Origin: Lutibacter litoralis
Lineage (GTDB): Bacteria; Bacteroidota; Bacteroidia; Flavobacteriales; Flavobacteriaceae
Length of the DNA: 64,000 nucleotides
NCBI RefSeq assembly: GCF_014646675.1
Contig: NZ_BMNS01000006.1
Location: 1-64,000 of the forward strand
Reading direction: 5' to 3'
The notes beneath the pieces were generated by a model. It was not told where the DNA came from. It saw only the letters and a program-made list of their open reading frames with translations, and did no database searches. Position numbers and translations under genes: made by a program. This document shows, piece by piece, positions 49,882 to 59,565 of this stretch (position 1 is the first letter of the stretch; every line of letters begins with the position of its first letter).

Positions 49882-50418
49882 ATGAGAAAAAAGCATTTTC
49901 AATAGTAGGATTAGTACTAACAGTTGCATTGTCCTTTGGACAAAGTAACCATTTTGATAAATTAAGCTTTACCATTGGAAATTGGACTGGAATAGGAAGT
50001 GGTTTTGGAGATGATACTTCAAAGATTGAATCAAGTTTTCAATTAGTCATGAATGAACAATACATTGAAGTAAAAAATGAATCTTGGTTTGAGCCGACTG
50101 AAAAGAATCCCAAAGGGGGAACATCATATTGACAAGGGATTTATAAGTTTTGACAAAAGTAGAAATACAATAGTTTTCAGACAATTTAATAATGAAGGCT
50201 ATATAAATCAATACATTTTAAACAATGAGCTCTCAAATGATTCAACCTTAGTTTTTGAAACAGAAATTATTGAAAGCTTTATACTAGGAGGGAAAGCACG
50301 TTGGACAATTAAAAAGGTTTCTCAAAATGAAATAGAAACAACATTTGATGTTTCATTTCCTAATAAGGAATATACTTGTTTTGGTGTGAATGCCTTAGTA
50401 AGGAAAGAATATAATTAA
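49882..50418 (+). pseudogene. Frameshifted secreted beta-barrel (lipocalin/DUF1579-like) protein
   Basis: Two single-base indels break one gene. The natural start MRKKAFSIVGLVLTVALSFG needs one more A in the run at 49887-49892, and as written it stops after CATTTTCAA. At 50115-50119 a run of five G shifts ...EPTEKNPKG out of frame, and the sequence resumes as EHHIDKGFISFDKSRNTIVFRQF in another frame. The restored product (~178 aa) has a signal peptide and the FTIGNWTG...GKARWTIKK pattern of small ligand-binding barrels. It may be a true pseudogene or assembly error. Confidence 0.7.
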
Positions 50419-50426
50419 AAAAAGTA

Positions 50427-50792
50427 ATGACAAAACAACTTTTAACAATTGCTTTAGTTGCAATGGTATTCATAATAGCATGCAATCAAAAAACTAAAAA
50501 AGTAAATCAAGAATCAACAAAAACCGAAACAATGTCAATGGATTCGGACAATATCATAACCCAATCGCTGACAGATAAAAACGGATACACACTTAAAATG
50601 ACTTTTGACAATGCAAGAAGTATTGTAACCATTGAATTTAAAGGAGAACAAACAGCACTTATTAGAAAAATAGCGGCATCTGGTATTTGGTATGTAAATG
50701 ACCATTTTGAATTGAGAGGAAAAGGCAACGACATACAGTTGAAAAAGGATGGAAAACTGATTTTTAATCACCTAGATAATTTGGGCGAGTAG
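50427..50792 (+). CDS. MliC-like lipoprotein
   Basis: A 121-residue lipoprotein (lipobox IIAC, Cys19). A Thr/Ser-rich linker is followed by a domain resembling the membrane-bound lysozyme inhibitor fold: YTLKMTFDNARSIVTIEFKGEQTALIRK, then SGIWYVNDHFELRGKGNDIQLKKDGKLIF. Inhibition of host or predator C-type lysozyme is the family role. It is 8 nt downstream of the broken barrel gene. Confidence 0.75.
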   Translation: MTKQLLTIALVAMVFIIACNQKTKKVNQESTKTETMSMDSDNIITQSLTDKNGYTLKMTFDNARSIVTIEFKGEQTALIRKIAASGIWYVNDHFELRGKGNDIQLKKDGKLIFNHLDNLGE

Positions 50793-50859
50793 TGATAACC
50801 TTTGTTATTATGTCAGTAAAAAAGCCTATTTGAATACTATAAAATAAATATATTTGAAG

Positions 50860-50879
50860 TACAAGAAGCCCGCTTCTTG
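50860..50879 (+). terminator. Hairpin after the MliC-like gene
   Basis: ACAAGAAG/CTTCTTGT with a CCCG loop, followed by GTTTAG rather than a clear T tract. It is a weak terminator or a leader hairpin of the DUF2200 gene. Confidence 0.4.
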
Positions 50880-50907
50880 TGTTTAGAATTAAAAAGCAAT
50901 ATAAAAA

Positions 50908-51288
50908 ATGAAAGTTACAGCAAAACATAATGAACGCATTGCAACAATGAAATTTTCCTCAGTATATCCTCATTACCTTTCAAAGGTAGAGAAGAAAGGT
51001 AGAACAAAGAAAGAGTTGCATCAAGTTATAGCCTGGCTAACAGGGTTTAGTAAAGAGAAAACACAAGAATTAATTGATAAGCAAGTAACATTTGAAACAT
51101 TTTTTAAACAAGCAACCTTAAACTCAAATGCAGCGCTTATAAAAGGAGTAATATGCGGATATCGCATAGAGGAAATAGACAATCCTTTAACACAACAAGT
51201 AAGATATTTAGACAAACTAATAGATGAATTAGCAAAAGGACGTAAAATGGATAAAATTTTACGTGGAACTCAAACAAGTTCTAATTGA
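50908..51288 (+). CDS. DUF2200 domain-containing protein
   Basis: 126 residues covering the full DUF2200 family: [108 protein letters not shown]. It is a highly conserved cytoplasmic protein of unknown function that travels widely between bacteria. It is the last gene of the accessory island before the leftward core genes. Confidence 0.9.
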   Translation: MKVTAKHNERIATMKFSSVYPHYLSKVEKKGRTKKELHQVIAWLTGFSKEKTQELIDKQVTFETFFKQATLNSNAALIKGVICGYRIEEIDNPLTQQVRYLDKLIDELAKGRKMDKILRGTQTSSN

Positions 51289-51301
51289 CGCTAATCGGTA
51301 T

Positions 51302-52489
51302 CTAAAATTTAGTTTTCAAATAGTTGGTTAAAAATAAATAGCGCACTAGTAATGCAACTAATAAAGGAAGCATTGCAGTATTAAAAACTTGAATTTTAAA
51401 AATCCAAACGAGTAACATTACGGCAATTAGGCCAATTAAACCTACATTATAATAATACATCCATTTTGGGAGTTTAGATTTTAATAGATAAAAAGCAACT
51501 ATTAAATTGGGTGCGAATGCCCATAAAAAATTTAAATTTTTATACGTTGCGGTATGGTCGGTAGCAAACCAAAGTAATAAAACAGCAATTCCTATAATTC
51601 CTGTTATAAAGAAAAGTGAAAAGTCTAACCATTTGGATCTGCTATTATTTTTAAAGTTTTTATAGCTTAAAAAGAGTATAATTAAACTGATACAAGCAAT
51701 AGCGAAGAGTGGTGTAGTTATAAAACTAAATGGTTTTAAAACCTCATTTTCTTTAGGGTTTAGCACTGTTTTAGTTTCATTAACCAAAGGTTGTGTTCCA
51801 TTGTTAGTAGTAATTGTTGCATTTTCAAAAGCGTAAAAAATATAATCTGGTAAAAATTTATAATCGTCTTTTGATACTTCTTTATCTATAACAGAACCCA
51901 AAGCTAAATCAATACCAAATTTCCCCCATTTTTGTTTTTGAGTATAATCTGCAATTAAATCTCTGTGCGTTTTATGTGTGGAAATATGGTTATTATTAAA
52001 TGCTACACTATCTTTTAAAATACTTTTTATTACTTCTTCTATTTTGGTAGAGCAATTGTTGTAAAAGAAATCGTATTGATAGTCTTTGTTAGATGGTTTT
52101 GCATTGTTTTCTAAAAAATTGTACGTTGCTTGTACTTGTTCTTTATTTAAGTTTAGCTCTTGGGTTTTAACCCATCTTTTTTCATAATTATAAATTTGTA
52201 AGAATAAACCATATCTTGAAGTTGATAATTGATACGTTAGTTTTCCTTTGGCAAAATTCAAATAAAAATTAGGCGCATTAAAATTAAAAGTTCCGTAATT
52301 ATATATTTTATCTAACTTATTTATGGGGTCGAAAACGCGAAAAGCACTGTGCCCAAAAGTTGAATATAGTTCACTGCCAGGACCACAAGTTACTACACTT
52401 ATAGTTGCTTTTTCTGAAAGGTTTATTTGCGCATTAAAAGGTATGTAAAAAAATAATAAAACTAAAAATATAGTGTATTTAGGATTCAT
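51302..52489 (-). CDS. DUF4105 (Lnb N-terminal-like) membrane protein
   Basis: 395 residues: signal peptide, a periplasmic DUF4105 domain (~20-200) with VTCGPGSELYSTFGHSAFRVFDP and the Cys in FFYNNCSTKIEEVI, a periplasmic linker, and a C-terminal block of about five TM segments. The His and Cys of these motifs are the presumed catalytic residues. The family is related to Lnb-type lipoprotein N-acyltransferase domains. It is 2 nt downstream of the PorV/Q-like gene. Confidence 0.85.
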   Translation of the reverse strand: MNPKYTIFLVLLFFYIPFNAQINLSEKATISVVTCGPGSELYSTFGHSAFRVFDPINKLDKIYNYGTFNFNAPNFYLNFAKGKLTYQLSTSRYGLFLQIYNYEKRWVKTQELNLNKEQVQATYNFLENNAKPSNKDYQYDFFYNNCSTKIEEVIKSILKDSVAFNNNHISTHKTHRDLIADYTQKQKWGKFGIDLALGSVIDKEVSKDDYKFLPDYIFYAFENATITTNNGTQPLVNETKTVLNPKENEVLKPFSFITTPLFAIACISLIILFLSYKNFKNNSRSKWLDFSLFFITGIIGIAVLLLWFATDHTATYKNLNFLWAFAPNLIVAFYLLKSKLPKWMYYYNVGLIGLIAVMLLVWIFKIQVFNTAMLPLLVALLVRYLFLTNYLKTKF

Positions 52490-52491
52490 AA

Positions 52492-53556
52492 TTATCTAAA
52501 ATTTTCAAAATCAACTTTTATAGAAAAAACATTTGAGTACAGTGCTGCACCCACGCTACCGATATTTGTTAAAGCGTAATCTATTTGAATTCCTTTGTAT
52601 TTAAAACCCACGCCAAAATTTGGTTGAACAGAAGTTTCAGTAGTTGCATCGAATTGCAATTCTTTTTGAATATTGCCAATACCAGCTCTTAAATACACCA
52701 AGTCTGTATAATCTAATTGAAAACCTAAAGCAGGAGCTACACTTACAAAGTCTGAAGAAATTATATCGTTTGTTTTTGTAAATCGCATGTTTAAATCCAG
52801 TTCTGAAAGTAAATTAAAATCTTTGGAAATATTAAATTTTCTAGCCACACCAATTTGTGCTTTTGGAAGTGTAATTTCTGTAGATTCGGGTAATTCTTGA
52901 TTTTGGTCTGGAATAGCATCTTGTATTTTATCAAATTCTGTTTCATCAAAACTCCAAGAATTATAGGTAGTTGTAATGTCTCTAACCATTAACCCGTATT
53001 TATAGTTATTTTTTTTATATTGAACTCCAGCATCTAAACCAAAACCCCAAGAAGTTGCGAATTCCCCAATAATTCTTCTAATAATTTTAGTATTTAAGCC
53101 TACATTCAACCCTTCAATATTTAAGTTTCTGGCATACGATAGATTTAAAGCATAATCGGCAGCAGAAAATAAACTAATACGGTTATAATCTATATTCCCC
53201 TCATTATCAATAAGTTCTGTGGTGTTTAAAATATCATCAACACCAAATCTTATTATTGCTATTCCAACTGCACTTTTTTCATCAATTGGCATTGCAAATG
53301 CAGCATAATCATATTTTGCAATTCCTTCAAAATATTCAGCATGCATTATAGAACCTTGGTAATTTTTAATATTCACTAAACCCGCAGGATTCCAATAAAT
53401 TGAGTTTACATCTTTACTGGCGGCAACAACAGCTTTACTCATACCAAAAGCAGCTGCATCTACACCAATATTTAAAAATTCGTTGGAATATTTACGAACA
53501 GTTTGTGCTGAAATTATTTGGGTTGAAAATAAAATAAGTAATAAATATTTTTTCAA
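52492..53556 (-). CDS. PorV/PorQ family outer-membrane protein
   Basis: 354 residues with a signal peptide (LLLILFSTQIISAQ). The N-terminal FLNIGVDAAAFGMSKAVVAASKDVNSIYWNPAGL is the FadL-like hatch signature of the PorV/PorQ family, and about 14 amphipathic strands follow. PorV carries T9SS cargo at the outer membrane. PorQ-like members are less well understood, and I cannot assign this protein to either with certainty. It is cotranscribed with the DUF4105 gene. Confidence 0.85.
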   Translation of the reverse strand: MKKYLLLILFSTQIISAQTVRKYSNEFLNIGVDAAAFGMSKAVVAASKDVNSIYWNPAGLVNIKNYQGSIMHAEYFEGIAKYDYAAFAMPIDEKSAVGIAIIRFGVDDILNTTELIDNEGNIDYNRISLFSAADYALNLSYARNLNIEGLNVGLNTKIIRRIIGEFATSWGFGLDAGVQYKKNNYKYGLMVRDITTTYNSWSFDETEFDKIQDAIPDQNQELPESTEITLPKAQIGVARKFNISKDFNLLSELDLNMRFTKTNDIISSDFVSVAPALGFQLDYTDLVYLRAGIGNIQKELQFDATTETSVQPNFGVGFKYKGIQIDYALTNIGSVGAALYSNVFSIKVDFENFR

Positions 53557-53609
53557 GATGATTTATTTTTAAACGAAAGTAAAAAAACTTTATAAAGTAA
53601 CGTTCACTA

Positions 53610-54584
53610 TTAAGAAATAATATGATTAATATAATTTAAAATTCTGTTTTCGCTCCACAATAAATCTTTACCTAAAAAGGAAGAGTTAAAACCAACGTGT
53701 CCACCGTATTTTGAAACTTCAAAAGTTATGTTGTTATTTGCTGATGCTTCTTTAAACGGATAACAACTTTTAGATAAAAAAGAATCGTCTAAGGCATTTA
53801 TAATTAAGGTAGGAAGTTTAATGTCTTTTAAAAACTGTTTAGAACTGCATTGTGACCAATAATCACTTGCGTTTTTATAGCCAAAAAGCGGAGCAGTTAC
53901 TGCATTGTCAAAATCTCTAAATGTTTTGGCATTAGCAATTGCATCTTTATCGAGTTTGCAGTCTGGAAACTTCTCTAGTTTTACCAACGTCTTTTCTTTA
54001 AGACTTATCATAAATCGATTTAAATATATTGCATTGTACCAGTTTGATAAAGAATTTGAAGACCCTTCTAAATCGCAGGGTGTAGATATTGCAATTCCAC
54101 CTTTAATTTGATTCGGAATTTCATCAGTTTCACCTAAATATTTTAAGGTTATATTTCCGCCCATACTATATCCTAAAAGCACAATATTTTTATATGTATA
54201 TTTTTTTAAAAGATGGTTAATAATAAATGTTACATCGTCTGTTTTACCACTGTTGTATGAATAAATATGATTGTTATCCTCTCCGCTGCAACCTCTAAAG
54301 TTTACAGCAACACAATCTATGTTATTGTTGTTTAAATGATTAACAACTGAAATTATGTATTTAGATTTTGAACTTCCTTCCAGACCGTGCATTGCAATAA
54401 CGAGCGTTTCCGCATTATTTGTAGAAAAATCTAAATCTAAAAAATCGTTATCATCGGTTGAAATTCTTTCTCTCTTGTAGTTATTATTTCCATTATAAAA
54501 TAATGTTTTATAAACAGTATTTATATGTGTGTTTTTAAAAAGTAGAGAAGGTTTGTAGCTAGATTCAATTATTGGCATAGACAC
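53610..54584 (-). CDS. YheT-family alpha/beta hydrolase
   Basis: 324 residues: LVIAMHGLEGSSKSKYI (oxyanion His-Gly), AVNFRGCSGEDN, the nucleophile elbow LLGYSMGGNITLKYLGE, Asp in LIINALDDSFLS, and His in YGGHVGFN. It matches the YheT/ABHD1-3 group of esterases of unclear substrate. It is a single gene, divergent from pssA. Confidence 0.9.
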   Translation of the reverse strand: MSMPIIESSYKPSLLFKNTHINTVYKTLFYNGNNNYKRERISTDDNDFLDLDFSTNNAETLVIAMHGLEGSSKSKYIISVVNHLNNNNIDCVAVNFRGCSGEDNNHIYSYNSGKTDDVTFIINHLLKKYTYKNIVLLGYSMGGNITLKYLGETDEIPNQIKGGIAISTPCDLEGSSNSLSNWYNAIYLNRFMISLKEKTLVKLEKFPDCKLDKDAIANAKTFRDFDNAVTAPLFGYKNASDYWSQCSSKQFLKDIKLPTLIINALDDSFLSKSCYPFKEASANNNITFEVSKYGGHVGFNSSFLGKDLLWSENRILNYINHIIS

Positions 54585-54655
54585 GAACTATTAAAAAATA
54601 AGTATAAATTAATTTACTGAAAACAATTTGCTAAATTTACAAAAATTTAAAAAAG

Positions 54656-55393
54656 ATGATGCTTAAAAAATACATTCCTAATTTATTAACGCTCTTAAAT
54701 TTACTTTGTGGAACTATTGCAGTCATTTTTGCAGTTAATAACGAATTAGAACTAGCCGCTTATCTTGTTTTATTGGGCATATTTTTTGATTTTTTTGATG
54801 GATTTGCAGCACGTATTTTTAGCGTTGAAGGTGAATTAGGGAAACAGTTAGATTCCTTGGCAGATGTTGTTACAAGTGGAGTAGTTCCGGGAATTGTAGT
54901 TTATAAATTATTGCAAACTAAAAAGTCTATTGAAATTTTTAATACTGAAATAGTTTCTTGGAAAACTGAAGATATTGAATTGCTTCCTTTTTTAGGATTG
55001 ATATTTACACTGGCGGCAGCCTATAGATTGGCAAAGTTTAATATTGATGAGCGTCAAACAAGTTCATTTATTGGTTTACCGACTCCTGCAGCAGCGTTGG
55101 TAGTTTTATCGCTACCATTAATATTAAATTATAGTTCATTAGAATTTGCAACAACTCTAATTGAAAACAAGTGGTTTTTAATTGGTTTAACAGCTGTTTT
55201 AAGTTTTTTAATGAATGCTGAGATTCCTTTATTTTCTTTAAAATTTAAAGATTATAGCTGGAAAAACAACAGGATTAAATATGTATTTTTAATACTGACA
55301 ATTATTTTAGTTATTAGTTTGCAATTTATTGCAATTCCATTGGTAATACTATTATATATACTTCTTTCAATTTTTTTTAAAGAGCTTAAGTAA
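54656..55393 (+). CDS. pssA: CDP-diacylglycerol--serine O-phosphatidyltransferase
   Basis: 245 residues, eight TMs. The motif DFFDGFAARIFSVEGELGKQ continuing LDSLADVVTSGVVPG is the D-x2-DG-x2-AR...G-x3-D-x3-D box of CDP-alcohol enzymes. The preceding IPNLLTLLNLLCGTIAV is typical of type II PssA. It makes phosphatidylserine, the precursor of phosphatidylethanolamine. Confidence 0.93.
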   Translation: MMLKKYIPNLLTLLNLLCGTIAVIFAVNNELELAAYLVLLGIFFDFFDGFAARIFSVEGELGKQLDSLADVVTSGVVPGIVVYKLLQTKKSIEIFNTEIVSWKTEDIELLPFLGLIFTLAAAYRLAKFNIDERQTSSFIGLPTPAAALVVLSLPLILNYSSLEFATTLIENKWFLIGLTAVLSFLMNAEIPLFSLKFKDYSWKNNRIKYVFLILTIILVISLQFIAIPLVILLYILLSIFFKELK

Positions 55394-55504
55394 ATTCTTC
55401 TTTTTGATAAGAAAAACCTCTAATAAATAAAGTGAATTTGAGTAATTAATAATAACTTTATGCCTTGATTATTAGATTAATTTAGCTAGAATAAAAATTG
55501 CAAA

Positions 55505-57613
55505 ATGAACATTACGAAATATATTGTTAGTTCGCTTTTAGTTTTAAGTGTTAGTATAGTAAATGCTCAAATTAAATATCCAAATACTTTAAAAAAAACT
55601 ACTGAAAACCAATATCATACTACAAAAATTGTTGATGATTATCAGTGGTTAGAAGAAATAGAATCTCCTGAAGTTAAAGAATGGGTTCGCCTTCAAAATA
55701 AATTATCAGAAAAGTTTTTAAATAAAATTAACAGAAAAATTGGCGCAAACAGGCAAATGAATAGATTCATGTATTACGATATGGAATACGATAAAGAATC
55801 AAAAGCAATTGATAACGAGAAATTATATTTTACATTAATGTATCCGGGAGCAGATAGTAAACCTTGTATTTATTATTCTAAAGGTTTAAAAGGTGGATAT
55901 GAAAGGTTAATTAGCCCAAACTCAATTTCAAAAAAAGATGATATAATTTTTACATCTTTAAGCCCTTCAAAAGATGGAAGATTTTTAGCTTATCAATACA
56001 ATAGAAATGGAAGTGATTGGAAAGAGTTAAAAATAGTGCAATTAAAAAATAGACATTATTTTAAAGAAACGCTAAAACATATTATTACGTCGGAAATATA
56101 TTGGTTTGGTCAAGGGTTTTTTTATAAAAAATATAGATACACCTCAGCATTGGGGAAGAGAAATTTTCCAAGTATTTATTACCACAAATTAGGGACAGAA
56201 CAATTAGAAGACCAATTAATTTTTAATACAAATAGTGAACAAGAAGAGCTAAATATTTATGGTACTCCAAAACAAAGCTTATTCATTATAAAAAAATCGA
56301 ATAAGTTTGAAGAAAAGTTTAGTTTTTATTATTTAAATCCAAAAGAATCAAATTATGATTTTAAGCCAATGTTTGAAGAAATTAAGTACAATATTAATAT
56401 TATTGGTTTTAAATCAGATACAGTTTATGCCTTAACTAAAATTAAAGAGAATAAATACATTATTTCATTTCCGTTAGAACAACCTAAAAAATGGAAATTA
56501 CTAACCCCTATATATAAAAATGCAGTATTTACAGATTATGAACTACTGGAAGATAAGATTGTAGTTGCATATCAGTCAAATACATCATCTTTCATTTCAA
56601 TAATAGATTATAATGCAAAAGTTTTAGGGGAGGTGGTTACACCAGAAGGGTTAAGCGTAAGTAGTTTAAATTTTTCTAAAGAATTTAATAAATTCTTTTT
56701 TAAATTATCTTCATACACTGTGCCACCTGTAACTTGTCAATTAGATTTAGAGAATTATAATTTTAAGTATCTTGGAAAAGTTGAAGTTGGGTTTGATGCC
56801 AAAAAATATAAGTTTTTAAGAAAGAATTTCACATCACATGATGGGACCAAAGTTCCAATGTTTATTGTTTATAAAGATTCATTACCTAAAAATGGCAACA
56901 CCCCTTTTTTATTAAATACTTATGGAGGATATGGACAAATTGCAAAACCTGCATATAAGCCTGGTGTAATTTATTTTATTGAAAATGGAGGCGCTTATGC
57001 TTATATTCACGTTAGAGGAGGTGGAGAATTGGGAGAAAAGTGGCGGGAAGCTGGAAAAAAATTAAATAAAAAAAATTCCATATTAGATTTTACAAGTGCT
57101 GCGGAATATTTGATTGATGAGGGATATACAAAACCAAAAAGGATTGCAATTACAGGAGCATCTCATGGAGGGCTAATTACAGCAGCGGCAATCATTCAAA
57201 AACCTGATTTATTTGGAGCTGCAGTTATTGATGTTGGAGTAACAGACATGTTAAGGTTTGAAAACTCCGCAGTAGGTTCAACTTTTACCAATATAAATGA
57301 ATTTGGCTCAGTGAGTAAAGAGTTAGAATTTAAAAACTTATTGTCTTATTCTCCATATCACAATATAAATTCAAAAGTAAATTATCCCTCAATGTTAATT
57401 GTTACTGGGAGTGATGATACGAGAGTTCCTCCATATCACTCTTTTAAGTTTGTTGCAAAGTTACAAAGCAATTTAGAGCAGAAAAATCCTATTCTCTTAT
57501 GGACACAAGATAATACGGGGCATTTTGGAGCAAATGAAGCAAATTCGATTATTAAAGAAAATGCATTCATATATGGGTTTTTAATGGAAGAATTAAAAAA
57601 AGAAAAAGATTGA
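55505..57613 (+). CDS. Prolyl oligopeptidase (S9A)
   Basis: 702 residues with a signal peptide (IVSSLLVLSVSIVNAQ), so it is periplasmic. The N-terminal segment KYPNTLKKTTENQYHTTKIVDDYQWLEE is followed by a seven-bladed propeller and the C-terminal hydrolase domain: S553 in ITGASHGGLI, Asp at 637-638 in TGSDDTRVPP and H673 in DNTGHFGA. It cleaves short peptides after proline. Length is normal. Confidence 0.93.
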   Translation: MNITKYIVSSLLVLSVSIVNAQIKYPNTLKKTTENQYHTTKIVDDYQWLEEIESPEVKEWVRLQNKLSEKFLNKINRKIGANRQMNRFMYYDMEYDKESKAIDNEKLYFTLMYPGADSKPCIYYSKGLKGGYERLISPNSISKKDDIIFTSLSPSKDGRFLAYQYNRNGSDWKELKIVQLKNRHYFKETLKHIITSEIYWFGQGFFYKKYRYTSALGKRNFPSIYYHKLGTEQLEDQLIFNTNSEQEELNIYGTPKQSLFIIKKSNKFEEKFSFYYLNPKESNYDFKPMFEEIKYNINIIGFKSDTVYALTKIKENKYIISFPLEQPKKWKLLTPIYKNAVFTDYELLEDKIVVAYQSNTSSFISIIDYNAKVLGEVVTPEGLSVSSLNFSKEFNKFFFKLSSYTVPPVTCQLDLENYNFKYLGKVEVGFDAKKYKFLRKNFTSHDGTKVPMFIVYKDSLPKNGNTPFLLNTYGGYGQIAKPAYKPGVIYFIENGGAYAYIHVRGGGELGEKWREAGKKLNKKNSILDFTSAAEYLIDEGYTKPKRIAITGASHGGLITAAAIIQKPDLFGAAVIDVGVTDMLRFENSAVGSTFTNINEFGSVSKELEFKNLLSYSPYHNINSKVNYPSMLIVTGSDDTRVPPYHSFKFVAKLQSNLEQKNPILLWTQDNTGHFGANEANSIIKENAFIYGFLMEELKKEKD

Positions 57614-57615
57614 GT

Positions 57616-58350
57616 TTAAAATTTCTTTTTCTTTAATTCAAAGTCTTTACCCAAATATACACGTCTAACGGTTTCATCTGCTGCTAGTTCTTCTGGAGTT
57701 CCTTCTTTTAAAATACCACCCTCAAACATTAAATATGTTTTATCTGTAATAGCTAAGGTTTCTTGTACATTGTGGTCGGTAATTAAAATACCAATATTTC
57801 TATCTTTAAGGTGAGCAACAATACTTTGTATGTCTTCAACCGCAATTGGATCTACACCTGCAAAAGGTTCATCTAATAAAATAAATTTAGGATCAGATGC
57901 TAATGCACGCGCAATTTCAGTTCTTCTACGTTCGCCACCAGAAAGCAAATCTCCGCGGTTTTTACGCACATGGCCTAAGCTAAATTCTTCTATAAGTGAT
58001 TCTAATTTTTCTTTTTGTTCTTTTTTAGAGAGGTCTGTAAATTGTAATACCGACATAATATTATCTTCAACAGATAATTTTCTAAAAACAGAAGCTTCCT
58101 GAGCTAAATAACCAACACCTTTTTGTGCTCTTTTATACATTGGGAAATCAGTAATCTTTTCATCGTCTAAGTAAATATCGCCTTCATTTGGTTTTATCAT
58201 TCCAACAATCATGTAAAAAGAAGTTGTTTTTCCAGCTCCATTTGGGCCCAATAAACCCACAATTTCTCCTTGTTCAACTTCAAGAGAAATTCCATTTACC
58301 ACATATCTGCTACCGTATTTTTTCTTAATATTTTCTGCTCTTAGTTTCAT
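57616..58350 (-). CDS. lptB: LPS export ABC transporter ATPase LptB
   Basis: A 244-residue ATPase of the Lpt bridge. Walker A is [20 protein letters not shown], the signature is [16 protein letters not shown], Walker B is [13 protein letters not shown] and the switch His is in [14 protein letters not shown]. The ATG at 58350 ([13 protein letters not shown]) is the family start, and a longer in-frame start upstream is rejected. It is downstream of tatC and the CMD gene in the same direction. Confidence 0.95.
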   Translation of the reverse strand: MKLRAENIKKKYGSRYVVNGISLEVEQGEIVGLLGPNGAGKTTSFYMIVGMIKPNEGDIYLDDEKITDFPMYKRAQKGVGYLAQEASVFRKLSVEDNIMSVLQFTDLSKKEQKEKLESLIEEFSLGHVRKNRGDLLSGGERRRTEIARALASDPKFILLDEPFAGVDPIAVEDIQSIVAHLKDRNIGILITDHNVQETLAITDKTYLMFEGGILKEGTPEELAADETVRRVYLGKDFELKKKKF

Positions 58351-58402
58351 TTTTAATTGTTGTTTAATTTTTAAAAAGTTCTCACATCTCACTGTTCACT
58401 TT

Positions 58403-58753
58403 TTACTTCTCACCAGCTTCCAGTTCTTCCCAAAACTCATAAGCACGTCTTAAATGTGGAATTACAATTGTACCGCCAATTAAAGTTGCTATGGATAAAG
58501 TTTCCATAACTTCCTCTTTGGTAATACCTTCTTTAAAACAGGTTTCTAAATGGTACTTTACGCAATCGTCGCATCTTAAAACAGCAGATGCCACTAAACC
58601 TAATAATTCTTTTGTTTTAACATCTAAATGACCTTCTTTAAAAGCATTTGTATCTAAATTAAAAATACGCTTTATAACTTTATTGTCATCAGCTAAAATT
58701 TTATCGTTCATTTTTAAACGATACGCATTAAACTCTTCAACTTGATTAGGCAT
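58403..58753 (-). CDS. Carboxymuconolactone decarboxylase family protein
   Basis: 116 residues of the AhpD-like fold with the redox pair in VLRCDDCVKYHLETC (CxxC followed by His), indicating a thiol peroxidase/reductase-like role rather than decarboxylation. The C-terminal LIGGTIVIPHLRRAYEFWEEL is typical. It overlaps the end of tatC by 8 nt, so it is translationally coupled. Confidence 0.88.
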   Translation of the reverse strand: MPNQVEEFNAYRLKMNDKILADDNKVIKRIFNLDTNAFKEGHLDVKTKELLGLVASAVLRCDDCVKYHLETCFKEGITKEEVMETLSIATLIGGTIVIPHLRRAYEFWEELEAGEK

Positions 58754-59564
58754 TCTGTTTACTTCTTTTAAGTTCTCGTTTTATTACAATTTTTGATATA
58801 TAAATACTTAATTCATATAACATAAGAATAGGAATTGCTACTATTATTTGGCTAATAATATCTGGCGGAGTTATTACGGCTGCTAAAACTAATACTAACA
58901 CCAATGCATGTTTTCTGTATTTTCTTAAAAAATCGGGAGTAATTAAACCCATTTTAGTTAGGAAATACATAATTATTGGCAATTCAAAAATAAATCCAGA
59001 AGCGAGTAATGAAGATCGCACTAAAGATATATAAGAGCCAATTTTAATATTTCTTTCAACAGCATCACTTACAGAATAATTTCCTAAAAAGTTTACAGAA
59101 AGTGGTGTTACAACATAGTAACCAAATAATACTCCAATAAAAAATAAAAATGATGAAATAAATATAAAGCTTTTAGCACTTTTTCTTTCTTTTTCATACA
59201 ATCCAGGACTTATAAATTTCCAAACTTCCCAAAGAATAAAAGGAAAGGCAAGAATAAAACCAACAGTAATAGAGGTCCAAATATGAACGCTAAATTGTTC
59301 TGCCATTGCTAAACTTTGAAATGTAAATGGAATATCTTCAATACAAAGTCCTTCTGTACCAAAAAATTGTGAAACTTGACAAAATACCCGATATGTTAAA
59401 AAATTTGCATCTTTAGGAGCAAATAAAATTGTATTGAAAATAAAACCTTTCATTACAAAAGCAATAATTCCAAAGAAAAATATTGCCATACTAGATCTTA
59501 CAAGATGCCATCTTAGTTCTTCAACGTGGTCTAAAAACGACATTTCTTTTTCTACTTTCGCCAT
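58746..59564 (-). CDS. tatC: Sec-independent protein translocase TatC
   Basis: 272 residues, six TMs, the receptor component for twin-arginine signal peptides. The N-terminal SFLDHVEELRWHLVRS motif and the FILWEVWKFISPGLYEKERK cytoplasmic loop are diagnostic. An extra periplasmic stretch with two cysteines lies between TM1 and TM2, as in other flavobacteria. It is 1 nt downstream of kdsD. Confidence 0.95.
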   Translation of the reverse strand: MAKVEKEMSFLDHVEELRWHLVRSSMAIFFFGIIAFVMKGFIFNTILFAPKDANFLTYRVFCQVSQFFGTEGLCIEDIPFTFQSLAMAEQFSVHIWTSITVGFILAFPFILWEVWKFISPGLYEKERKSAKSFIFISSFLFFIGVLFGYYVVTPLSVNFLGNYSVSDAVERNIKIGSYISLVRSSLLASGFIFELPIIMYFLTKMGLITPDFLRKYRKHALVLVLVLAAVITPPDIISQIIVAIPILMLYELSIYISKIVIKRELKRSKQNA

Positions 59565-59565
59565 T

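Noticed and set aside
49828-50426. Considered two separate overlapping small genes (49929-50132 and 50077-50418).
   Set aside because: The two frames join into one continuous homologous protein when single bases in homopolymer runs are corrected, so one broken gene is the simpler reading.
49411-50943. The 14-bp word ATGAACGCATTGCA occurs at 49411-49424 and at 50930-50943 (inside DUF2200), hinting at a duplicated DUF2200 start.
   Set aside because: The similarity fades within about 30 nt, the reading frame after the first copy does not resemble DUF2200, and the first copy overlaps the start of the small leftward ORF. Probably chance or a very old remnant.
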